64,000 bases of DNA from assembly GCF_009380165.1 (NCBI RefSeq), contig NZ_WHUF01000007.1:248001-312000 (forward strand), given 5' to 3'. This DNA comes from Rugamonas rivuli (lineage in GTDB: Bacteria; Pseudomonadota; Gammaproteobacteria; Burkholderiales; Burkholderiaceae_D). Positions 24,302 through 31,041 of this stretch are shown piece by piece. The position numbers and the translations under genes are program-made. Numbering within the stretch: position 1 is the first letter of the stretch; each line of letters starts with the position of its first letter. The notes under the pieces are model-generated. The model saw only the letters and a program-made list of their open reading frames with translations. It made no database searches and was not told the origin of the DNA.

Positions 24302-25213
24302 TTACAGGTTGTAGTATCGCTGGAGTGCAGATGTCAGCAATCCTCCGGCGATGCCTAACTCTATGTTCCATGAAGCCTCGATGGCTTTGTTCATCATGCT
24401 TTTCATCCAGCCCTGTGTCGCTGGCCCATACTGCCCTGCGACAGTCGGTGTAGGATCGTTGCGGATTGCAGCCGTCAGGGCGTCAGTATCCTCATCGGTT
24501 ACATTGTGGCGCTTCAGTTCAGCCACCAATGCAGCCATGTCGCCTTTGGTGGTAGTAATCTGGACGCTTTGATGATTGTGGTTCCCGACGAGTACAGTCA
24601 CATTGCCTTTCAAAACGGCTCCTGTAAACATGCCCTGTACGTCCATTCCAGCGGTAGCCTGTTTTGCATCTTCGACCGACACGGTTGCTCCTATCTCGCC
24701 CTGAAGCGTCAAAATGAAATCCAGCAAACGTGAACGGACCTCGATTAAGACCTGTCGTACTTGTGACATCTCGGTTTGCGCCCAAGCCTGTTCAACATAG
24801 CAACCCGTTGCAAGTGACCCAGCCATGGACTGGTTGAATTCTGGGGCTATTGGAATAGCTAAGCTACTCGTGCTAGTGGCGGTTGCTAACAGCTTCTCCA
24901 TGACGCCTAAGGCTTGGCGCATACCATCGCCTTCCAAGTAATCTCGCTGCTGCTCACTGAGGTGCATGATCGGGATAAGCGTTCTTTTGTAGACGTTGTA
25001 GCCATCAGAAATGTTCCCGTACACCCGCCCTCGTACGCAGCGATAATCAGGCAGTTGATCAGTCCTTGCGTACCCGGTCAATTCGCTACTGACCCAATCG
25101 ACCAAGGTTTGTTGTCCGATTTTGTGCAATAGCACCTTAGTGCGGAGCAGCGCCTCTTGAAGTGAGCCGTCTTCGCGCATTAGCAAATCAACGATATCGT
25201 CCAGAAGTTTCAT
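24302..25213 (-). CDS. AbiTii-domain abortive-infection protein
   Basis: A 303-residue protein whose first 170 residues match the AbiTii domain: LLDDIVDLLMREDGSLQEAL, LRTKVLLHKIGQQTLVDWVS, NELxGY-like SSELTGYARTDQLPDYRCVR, then VYGNISDGY and PIMHL. AbiTii is named from lactococcal abortive infection, in which infected cells stop growing before phage release; the biochemical activity is not established. The C-terminal half has a GDMAALVAELKRHNVTDEDT segment common in proteins with this N-terminus and ends in a weakly hydrophobic stretch (IELGIAGGLLTSALQRYY) that might touch membrane. It diverges from the small recombinase and is the clearest defence cargo of the element. Confidence 0.8.
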   Translation of the reverse strand: MKLLDDIVDLLMREDGSLQEALLRTKVLLHKIGQQTLVDWVSSELTGYARTDQLPDYRCVRGRVYGNISDGYNVYKRTLIPIMHLSEQQRDYLEGDGMRQALGVMEKLLATATSTSSLAIPIAPEFNQSMAGSLATGCYVEQAWAQTEMSQVRQVLIEVRSRLLDFILTLQGEIGATVSVEDAKQATAGMDVQGMFTGAVLKGNVTVLVGNHNHQSVQITTTKGDMAALVAELKRHNVTDEDTDALTAAIRNDPTPTVAGQYGPATQGWMKSMMNKAIEASWNIELGIAGGLLTSALQRYYNL

Positions 25214-25284
25214 CCGCCATGTTGGTTGGGTTAGAAGTGATGAGCATATCAGCTCTACTTTGCTGACGGAAGCTTAGCTTTTTC

Positions 25285-25316
25285 TTGCATGCGACCATTA
25301 AACGTTCATATAATGG
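25285..25316 (+). promoter_or_regulatory. Promoter and inverted-repeat operator of the small recombinase
   Basis: TTGCAT at 25285-25290, an 18-bp spacer and TATAAT at 25309-25314. The -10 lies in the right arm of CCATTA-N10-TAATGG (25295-25316), typical of resolvase subsites or autoregulatory operators. Transcription should start about 20-25 bp before the recombinase ATG. Confidence 0.65.
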
Positions 25317-25348
25317 ATGCATAATTCACGCCAGCAGGTAAACCATCC

Positions 25349-26011
25349 ATGAAGCAAGCTATTTCATACCTCCGCGTATCGACCTCTGAGCAAGGTAGGA
25401 GCGGCCTTGGTCTGGAAGCGCAGCAGCGCGCTATCGAGCAGTTCGCAACAGCGGAAGGCTTCACCATCGTGGAAGCAGTAACAGAGGTAGCCAGTGGGAA
25501 GCTGGGCCTTGAAGATCGTACCGGCTTGAAGCAGGCGCTCACCAAGGCGAAGAGGCTTCGTTGCCCGGTCATCGTTGCGAAGCTTGACCGGCTATCACGT
25601 GACGTAGCGTTCATCTCTGGTCTGATGGCGCGTGGTGTGCCGTTCGTAGTTGCTGAACTGGGTGTGGATACTGATCCGTTCATCTTGCACCTGTATGCGG
25701 CCTTGAGCGAGAAGGAGCGCAAGTTGATCGGCTCTCGCACCAAGGCAGCGCTTGCTAGTCTTAGGGCTAAGGGTGTCCAGCTAGGCAACCGCACCAATCT
25801 AGCGGAAGCACAGGCGGCAGGGCAAGCTACGAATGCAGCCAAGGCTGCGGCCTTCAATGCCAAGCTGCTGCCCACCATTAAGCAACTTCAAGCGCAAGGC
25901 ATGACGATGGCTCAGATCGCAGCAGAGTTGAACGAGAGAGGTACTGCTACTGCACTGGGAAAAATGTGGCACCAGTCCACTGTATCAAGACTGTTGAAAG
26001 CAACTACCTAG
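25349..26011 (+). CDS. Small serine recombinase (resolvase/invertase type)
   Basis: A 220-residue serine recombinase. The catalytic serine is S11 in [10 protein letters not shown], the arginine motif is [10 protein letters not shown], the E-helix region is [18 protein letters not shown], and a C-terminal helix-turn-helix follows ([27 protein letters not shown]). The length fits resolvases and DNA invertases, not large integrases, so it is unlikely to be the enzyme that inserted the element; it may resolve multimers or flip a segment. It diverges from the AbiTii gene, and the shared 135-bp gap holds its promoter and an inverted repeat. Confidence 0.92.
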   Translation: MKQAISYLRVSTSEQGRSGLGLEAQQRAIEQFATAEGFTIVEAVTEVASGKLGLEDRTGLKQALTKAKRLRCPVIVAKLDRLSRDVAFISGLMARGVPFVVAELGVDTDPFILHLYAALSEKERKLIGSRTKAALASLRAKGVQLGNRTNLAEAQAAGQATNAAKAAAFNAKLLPTIKQLQAQGMTMAQIAAELNERGTATALGKMWHQSTVSRLLKATT

Positions 26012-26072
26012 TCTTGCGCCTCGCGTCACGAGACATCGAATTGGCGCTAGAGGCGCAGGAAGCATGGATTTC

Positions 26073-26114
26073 GTATTACGTTCGACGTGTTTCGTAATAC
26101 ATCTCCCGATGTAT
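26073..26114. repeat. Two overlapping inverted repeats before the 93-aa orphan
   Basis: GTATTACG/CGTAATAC (26073-26080, 26093-26100) overlaps ATACATC/GATGTAT (26097-26103, 26108-26114, 4-nt loop). They cannot both form hairpins at once, so this could be an operator pair or a switching RNA leader for the gene at 26152. Confidence 0.6.
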
Positions 26115-26151
26115 GATTGATCTCATCAATAGACAATCTCAGGGGGAAATC

Positions 26152-26433
26152 ATGGACGAGACAGCGAAAGTAATGCAGATGATTCTTATGGCTTTGCCGA
26201 TCATGGCACCGCAGAACAGCAAAGTTAACGAGGATGTGTTGGCGATGCTTAACGCTCTTGCGAGTTCATCGGAAAGCGAGCGATGGAAAGCTGTTGGGGA
26301 CGAACTGCTCGAACGCGCTAAGTCCACGCAGTTTGATAGCGATGTGACGGGATACTGCGCCTTAGCGAGCCTATGCCTTGGTCGTTCGGTTGATCTTGCT
26401 AGGGGCGAGCGTGCTGGTCGAAAGCAAAGCTAA
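26152..26433 (+). CDS. Orphan 93-residue protein
   Basis: No family recognised. The ATG at 26152 follows AGGGGGAA six bases upstream. The sequence is acidic-to-neutral and helical (MDETAKVMQMILMALPIMAP, VLAMLNALASSSESERWKAV) with no membrane segment, and ends in a basic tail (GERAGRKQS). It lies behind two overlapping inverted repeats and downstream of the small recombinase. About 150 bp of non-coding sequence with a G8 run follows it. Confidence 0.5.
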   Translation: MDETAKVMQMILMALPIMAPQNSKVNEDVLAMLNALASSSESERWKAVGDELLERAKSTQFDSDVTGYCALASLCLGRSVDLARGERAGRKQS

Positions 26434-26583
26434 GTGCTCTGCTGACGGCCTACATATTTTCAGAAGCCCCGGTCGAATATCTTTGGCCTAGCCACATCTG
26501 TTCAGTCAGTAGGGGGGGGCTTGCAATTTTTTTTGACTGTCCAGCGCCAGCAAACAAAGCGCATAACCGCACCGGCTTGACAC

Positions 26584-26793
26584 CTACAAGCCTGCTTCCG
26601 TCATTAGTGCCGCGACAGTAGTGTTCAAAGCTTCGGCTATTGCAACCAGTGGAAGCATCGCAACGCTGTTCTCGCCCCGCTCAATCTGGCCGATGTAGCT
26701 TCGGTCCATACCTACTAACTGAGCAAGTTCTTCTTGGCTCAATTTCAGCTTGCGCCTGCTTTGACGAATGGCTGTTCCAAGTGCTGTAAGCAC
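26584..26793 (-). CDS. XRE-family helix-turn-helix regulator
   Basis: A 69-residue DNA-binding protein of the Cro/C1 type, essentially one HTH domain: IRQSRRKLKLSQEELAQLVG, then MDRSYIGQIERGENSVAML. I chose the GTG at 26793 since it begins just before the HTH and leaves a promoter gap to the divergent Sel1 gene; an in-frame ATG at 26955 would run antisense into that gene's signal-peptide coding region. No good ribosome-binding site is visible, so the start is uncertain. It probably represses its own and the neighbouring gene. Confidence 0.75.
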   Translation of the reverse strand: MLTALGTAIRQSRRKLKLSQEELAQLVGMDRSYIGQIERGENSVAMLPLVAIAEALNTTVAALMTEAGL

Positions 26794-26905
26794 AGGATGG
26801 CGACTATGTTTGGATGGGGTGGGCACCCTCGTATGTTGCCTCTGTGATAAAGTTCGCTCTACGGGATCACATCCCGCAAATGCAACTAACCTCACGGAGT
26901 TTTTG

Positions 26906-27685
26906 TTGAAAAAAACATGCTTTCTACTTTTGCTGGCGTTGATGCCTGCTTTCATATGTTCGGCTTATGCTACAGCCACCCCGGACACTGGACTGACGGG
27001 GGGCGACACAAGAGATGCACGCGAAGCAGTCGCGATCAAACTCCGATTAGAGGTCACAATTTTTGAGGCCACTCCGGGTGGAAAAGCAAAAGCCGTTGCT
27101 GCCATCAATAAGCTGAAAGCTTTGTCTGAAAGCGGTGATCCTTATGCTCAAACCTCCCTTGCTGGTCTGTACAAACGAGGAAAAGATAATCTGAAGAAAA
27201 ATCCGTCACAGGCAATGTTCTGGTATCGAAAAGCTGCGGAGCAAGGTAATCCCAACGCGCAAGATGCCTTGGGAGACGCGTATCGTGAGGGTGAAATTGT
27301 CCCTAAGGACTATGACCAAGCGGCATCTTGGTATCAAAAGGCAGCAGCCCAGCACTACGCTCCGTCGGAGTTTCAGTTGAGCTTGATGTACCAGTCTGGG
27401 AAGATCAAGCCAGTTGACTATGTACAGGCGTTTGACTGGTGTATCCAAGCCGCTGAGCATGGACATGTGGAGGCTCAATACTTAGCCTCACTGTTGTATG
27501 TCGATGGAAAAGCAACCCCGATAAACTATGTCGAAGCCATGAAATGGGCGTCTATTGCTAGAAAAAATGGCGTACGAGAGGCTGTTGCATGGCTACTGGA
27601 ACTGGAAGACGGCCACCCTACGCAGATAGCACAGGCAAGGAAGCTGGCAACTGAGTGGCTCGGCAGGCACCCAACAAAAAATTAA
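26906..27685 (+). CDS. Exported Sel1-repeat protein of the element
   Basis: A 259-residue protein with a signal peptide (KKTCFLLLLALMPAFICSAY) and four or five Sel1-like repeats (AMFWYRKAAEQGNPNAQDAL, AASWYQKAAAQHYAPSEFQL, AFDWCIQAAEHGHVEAQYLA, AMKWASIARKNG). The TTG at 26906 is chosen because CGGAG lies seven bases upstream and the signal peptide begins exactly there; the frame is open further up from 26768 but without signal character. Sel1 solenoids bind proteins, so it may act in the periplasm. It is divergent from the XRE gene and converges with the integrase. Confidence 0.75.
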   Translation: MKKTCFLLLLALMPAFICSAYATATPDTGLTGGDTRDAREAVAIKLRLEVTIFEATPGGKAKAVAAINKLKALSESGDPYAQTSLAGLYKRGKDNLKKNPSQAMFWYRKAAEQGNPNAQDALGDAYREGEIVPKDYDQAASWYQKAAAQHYAPSEFQLSLMYQSGKIKPVDYVQAFDWCIQAAEHGHVEAQYLASLLYVDGKATPINYVEAMKWASIARKNGVREAVAWLLELEDGHPTQIAQARKLATEWLGRHPTKN

Positions 27686-27720
27686 GTTATGGGTGCCGCC
27701 TATGATCGACGGCATCCTAT

Positions 27721-29295
27721 CTATTCCAATTCGGACAGTTCCACAAAGTATTCAAGTTCCGCTGTGTCTCCAAGGTCGAACATTTTTTGTGCGGTTTCCT
27801 GGCTGTAGCTGATCGACTCAATCTTCCCATCGCGGTCGTAGATGAAGAGAATTTTCTTGCCGCCTTGTCTGACGGTGTAATTGATCTGTTGGTCGGAACG
27901 CAGGATTTCAACGCTAATGCCAAGGCGCTTCAAAAGAGCGTTTGCATCCATACGAGAACTCGTTTCAATGAGATCGATCTTCGCCATTAGCAAGGCTCGG
28001 CTACGGGCCACACTTACCTCGCGTGCGGCCTTCTGTTCCAATTCTGCCTTCTGTGCCTTGAGCACCTCCAACTTGGCTTTGTAAGCCTTTAATGTCAGCA
28101 CGAATTCGTCTAAGGGTTCATCTATAAACATGTCCAGCACTCGCTGGCGCTTCTCTGCAATCTCCGCGATCTGTCCTGCAAGTTGCCGAAGCTCCATTTC
28201 CTCGTGCCTCTTGTCGCCAATGAAGTAATCAGCACTTACGGCATGCAAGAGCACCTCTCTGAAAGCCAGTTCTGCTCGTTCTGATTTGATATTCGGAGCA
28301 TCGCAGGTGCCCCCTGTCTTTCCGCTGCAAACAAGGTATCGTTTGGCATTCCTGCCCTTGGGAAGGCAATGAAGTGGCCGTTGACACCACCCGCAGATTC
28401 CTACCTTGCTCCAGATGTTGAAATTAAAAGTGCTGATGCGAGTTACCTTATCCTTCTTGCGCTCAGCGCGTGCTCCCTGTGCAGCTTCGTAAGTCGTTCG
28501 GTCCACCACGGCAGGAAAGTAGCCTTCGATCAGACCTCCGCCATCGCGTGGTGCATAGTCGCCGATTGCGGCTCTACCTTTGATGATCGCAAATAAGCTG
28601 GCAGTAATCCAGAGTTTCCCCTTGCCTCGACTACGGAATGGTTCAATGCCTTGCTGATTCAGTGTCTTGGCGATTACAGCGTAGCTATAGCCTTCTGCCG
28701 CCATGCTGAAGATGGTCCGCACAACCTCTGCTTCCTTCTCCTTGAGTTTGTACTCGCTATCGCTCACCCACTCGATCCAGCTTGGAAGCAGAACTTTCAC
28801 CTTCACGCCTGTACGCGCCTTGGCATATCGATCTATGTAGCTCTTGGCTACACGGTCGCTCTTCTTCTCGCTTTCCTCATTTGCTAAGTCCTGCTTGATG
28901 AGCGCTGTAATGCCGTCCGATACGTTCAGTACACCGGCGTAACGTTTGCCGTCCCGAAGAGTCACGACGGCTATCCCATTCTCGACAAGCTCGCGCAGCT
29001 TTTCCGATGCTTTCCACATCCCTGCGCGGGACAGCCGGTCCAAGTCTTCTACAAGTAGCGTGCTGCCGTGGGGAACAAGTCCATCTTTGACATTATCGTA
29101 GAACCGTTTGAGTTCACCGCCTGCCGCCATGTGCTCACCTTTGAAGGCGCTCTTGCCCGCATCAAAGTAGACATGTTCCCGGTCTTCGATCAGGGTAGAG
29201 CAGTATTCCTTGGCCCGGCTTAGTTGGCGTTCGTAGCTTGATCCCTGAGCTTGCTTGTCGTCTGAGTAGCGGATGTAGAGGTAGGTATTTTGCAT
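27721..29295 (-). CDS. Large serine recombinase (integrase of the element)
   Basis: A 524-residue large serine integrase. The catalytic serine is S11 (YLYIRYSDDKQ) with the arginine motif VEDLDRLSR. The recombinase domain includes AAEGYSYAVIAKTLNQQG. A zinc-ribbon (CGWCQRPLHC with CSGKTGGTC) follows, and then a coiled-coil segment around residues 360-430 that controls directionality in this family. The start at 29295 matches family N-termini. A perfect -10 (TATAAT on the minus strand, 29302-29307) lies six bases upstream, implying leaderless mRNA. Its 5' end abuts attR, the standard arrangement for a serine integrase, so it should catalyse attP x attB integration of the element. Confidence 0.93.
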   Translation of the reverse strand: MQNTYLYIRYSDDKQAQGSSYERQLSRAKEYCSTLIEDREHVYFDAGKSAFKGEHMAAGGELKRFYDNVKDGLVPHGSTLLVEDLDRLSRAGMWKASEKLRELVENGIAVVTLRDGKRYAGVLNVSDGITALIKQDLANEESEKKSDRVAKSYIDRYAKARTGVKVKVLLPSWIEWVSDSEYKLKEKEAEVVRTIFSMAAEGYSYAVIAKTLNQQGIEPFRSRGKGKLWITASLFAIIKGRAAIGDYAPRDGGGLIEGYFPAVVDRTTYEAAQGARAERKKDKVTRISTFNFNIWSKVGICGWCQRPLHCLPKGRNAKRYLVCSGKTGGTCDAPNIKSERAELAFREVLLHAVSADYFIGDKRHEEMELRQLAGQIAEIAEKRQRVLDMFIDEPLDEFVLTLKAYKAKLEVLKAQKAELEQKAAREVSVARSRALLMAKIDLIETSSRMDANALLKRLGISVEILRSDQQINYTVRQGGKKILFIYDRDGKIESISYSQETAQKMFDLGDTAELEYFVELSELE

Positions 29296-29301
29296 GGGGG
29301 T

Positions 29302-29307
29302 ATTATA
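29302..29307 (-). promoter_or_regulatory. -10 box of the integrase promoter
   Basis: TATAAT on the minus strand, six bases from the start codon. The matching -35 would fall at about 29325-29330, outside the element in host DNA, where only a weak GTGATG is found. Confidence 0.55.
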
Positions 29308-29315
29308 CATATTGG

Positions 29316-29320
29316 TGGAA
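29316..29320. other. attR core
   Basis: TGGAA, right copy of the core. The element arm lies left (TACATATTGG) and TMEM175 codons resume at 29321. Reading outward from the core, both element arms contain GTATA followed by ATA and CCC, a partial dyad expected of attP. Confidence 0.85.
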
Positions 29321-29702
29321 TCACCATCACCTGATCCACACCGTTAGCCACATCACCGGCGGCGCGCTGTGGGGCAATCTGCATTTGCTGTTCTGGCTGT
29401 CGCTGGTGCCGTTCGTCACCAGCTGGGTCGGCGAGAACCATTTCGCCGCGCTGCCGCTGGCCTGCTATGGCTTCATCCTGTTCATGTCCAGCAGCGCCTA
29501 CTTTATCCTGGCCAAGTGCCTGGCCAACAACAACGAGGCGCTGCGCGTCGCCTTGGGCAAGGACCGCAAGGGCAAGCTGTCCTCGCTGCTGTATTTGACC
29601 GGCATCGGCGTGTCCCTGCTCGCACCGATGGCCGGCTTCGCCATCTACGTGGCAGTGGCGATGATGTGGTTCATCCCCGACCGCCGCTTCGAACGCCGCT
29701 GA
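29321..29702 (+). pseudogene. TMEM175/DUF1211 channel gene, 3' fragment (interrupted)
   Basis: The C-terminal part of the channel gene starting at HHHLIHTVSHITGGALWGN, containing four more hydrophobic segments and ending RRFERR. The frame runs open leftward into element DNA, but no host start codon precedes it. Together with 22640-22812 it makes a complete protein of about 184 residues. The last codons lie one base from the convergent DUF3617-like gene. Confidence 0.92.
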
Positions 29703-29703
29703 T

Positions 29704-30465
29704 CTAGCTGCCGCAGTGCTCGGCGATGCGCGTCCATACGCGGCGCGCATCGGTCTGCATGTGGATGCCCGTTTGTCCCATCGCCTGCATGGCCTTGGCC
29801 ACGGCCGCCGCCTCTTGCGGCGTCTTGGCGTCGGCCTGCGCTTTGGCCAGTGCCGCCATGGCTTGCGCGCGCCCGGCGTCCATCGCGGCCTGCTGTTGAG
29901 GCAGCACCGCCAGCGCCTGCTGCGCTTTGGCGCGCTCTTCCGGCGTGCCGTTCTTCGCCATCTGCTCCATCATCGGCCGCAGCGCTTCCATGCTGGGTGC
30001 GCCGGGCGTGGGCCCCAGGTCGGCATGGTCGATGAATTCCCAGGTGTTTTCGCTCAGGCGGCGCACCGTCAGCTTGTAGCGCCCTCCGGCGCACTGGGCG
30101 ATGTGGACGATGCTGTCGCCGCCGCCGGTGGTCGACAGCGTCTTGCAGGCTGCCGCCCCCAAGTTCGCCGGCAGCACCTGCGGGACGACCTGATGCGCCG
30201 GCACGCAAAAGCGGATCGGGCCGTCGCCCTTGAAGTCCTGCCGGGCTTTGCCGCCGGGGGCGGTGGTGGTGGCCGTGACGTCGCCGCTGGCGCCGTCTGT
30301 TTGCTGGCGGGCGCTGGTGCCGGCGTCGGGCATGCGTATGGTGCCGTCGGTATCGATCTGGTACAGGCCCGGCGGCGGCATCACTTGCTTGAAGGTGGCG
30401 ACGGAGACGGCGGCGGCACAGCAGCCGGCGGCCAGCAGGCCGGCCAGGGGAAGCAGGCGGAACAT
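29704..30465 (-). CDS. Exported DUF3617-like protein
   Basis: A 253-residue secreted protein with a signal peptide (MFRLLPLAGLLAAGCCAAAV). It then has a G-x-Y opening (PPPGLYQIDTDGTIRMP) and four further cysteines, one pair spaced as in the DUF3617 family (FCVPAHQV, AACKTL, AQCAGGRYKLTVRR). The C-terminal 100 residues are alanine/glutamine-rich helix (AQQALAVLPQQQAAMDAGRA). I chose ATG 30465 because AAGGA lies seven bases upstream; ATG 30483 overlaps the previous gene's stop. It follows the YjbR-like gene by 10 bp and is probably cotranscribed with it. Function unknown. Confidence 0.65.
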   Translation of the reverse strand: MFRLLPLAGLLAAGCCAAAVSVATFKQVMPPPGLYQIDTDGTIRMPDAGTSARQQTDGASGDVTATTTAPGGKARQDFKGDGPIRFCVPAHQVVPQVLPANLGAAACKTLSTTGGGDSIVHIAQCAGGRYKLTVRRLSENTWEFIDHADLGPTPGAPSMEALRPMMEQMAKNGTPEERAKAQQALAVLPQQQAAMDAGRAQAMAALAKAQADAKTPQEAAAVAKAMQAMGQTGIHMQTDARRVWTRIAEHCGS

Positions 30466-30475
30466 GGGCTTGTCC

Positions 30476-30841
30476 TTATTCATCGTGCGTTGCCAACGTC
30501 TTTTGTTTGGCCTTGCTGAGCGACTCCACCGCGCGGCGGTACGAGGCCGCCACCAGCTCGGTCAGGTAGTCGGCCGGGAACTGGCCCACATCGACGATCG
30601 TCACCCAGTGAAAACGGCCCATGTAGCGGGCCGGCTTCACGCCCGGGCGGTCGGTCAGCTCCAGGAAGCGGTCCGGCGTCACGCGCAGGCTGAAGCGCCA
30701 TTGCTCAGGCTCGCTGGTCTTGAAATACGCGAAGGTCTTGTCCTCGACCTTGTAGACCAGGATGTTCGACGGTTCTCCATGCAGGGTTTCCACCGCGCCG
30801 GGGTACTGCCGGCAATGCCGTTTCAGCTGTTCAGTATTCAT
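30476..30841 (-). CDS. MmcQ/YjbR family protein
   Basis: A 121-residue cytoplasmic protein with the YjbR/CyaY-like fold: MNTEQLKRHCRQYPGAVETL, VEDKTFAYFKT, RFLELTDRPGVKPARYMGRF and W-V-T-I. The family is called DNA-binding by fold similarity, but no direct role is established. The ATG at 30841 matches family starts; the longer in-frame extension does not. It is first in a pair with the DUF3617-like gene. Confidence 0.88.
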   Translation of the reverse strand: MNTEQLKRHCRQYPGAVETLHGEPSNILVYKVEDKTFAYFKTSEPEQWRFSLRVTPDRFLELTDRPGVKPARYMGRFHWVTIVDVGQFPADYLTELVAASYRRAVESLSKAKQKTLATHDE

Positions 30842-31041
30842 GTGTATGGCCACGTTGCATCGAAACGTCAGTGTAGCTGCAAAAATGACAATTCGGCAAA
30901 GCTTTCTTCGGGAAATGCCCCCGCTTTCCAACCAAGTGCAGTGCAGCATTTTTTGCCAGTGACTGCCGCCATGTCACCCTGATATGATCTTGCGCTTCCA
31001 TGCTGCGCTTCGCTGCGTCAGCATTTTCCTTCGTCGTTTAA

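Larger units (their letters stand above)
22808..29320. mobile_element. 6.5-kb serine-integrase element inserted in a TMEM175 gene
   Basis: Bounded by a 5-bp direct repeat TGGAA (22808-22812 and 29316-29320). Removing one copy plus everything between restores the TMEM175 reading frame (IYW-N-HHHLIH). The large serine recombinase lies at the right end with its start only 21 bp from the core, as is usual for such integrases. Cargo: two small HTH-like proteins, AbiTii, a second serine recombinase, a 93-aa orphan, an XRE regulator and a secreted Sel1 protein. Composition is more AT-rich than the flanks. There are no phage structural, replication or conjugation genes, so it is an integrative element that must be mobilised by others or moves by excision and uptake. 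Confidence 0.92.

Noticed and set aside
26510-26535. G8 and T8 homopolymer runs as a phase-variation tract
   Set aside because: They lie between genes, not within a coding start or an identified promoter, so there is no evident switch.
26794-26955. N-terminal extension of the XRE regulator to ATG 26955
   Set aside because: It would run antisense through the signal-peptide region of the divergent Sel1 gene and has no recognisable sequence before the HTH.
29238-29320. In-frame upstream extension of the 3' TMEM175 fragment
   Set aside because: This part is antisense to the integrase gene and is element DNA that only happens to lack stops; the host gene resumes after TGGAA.
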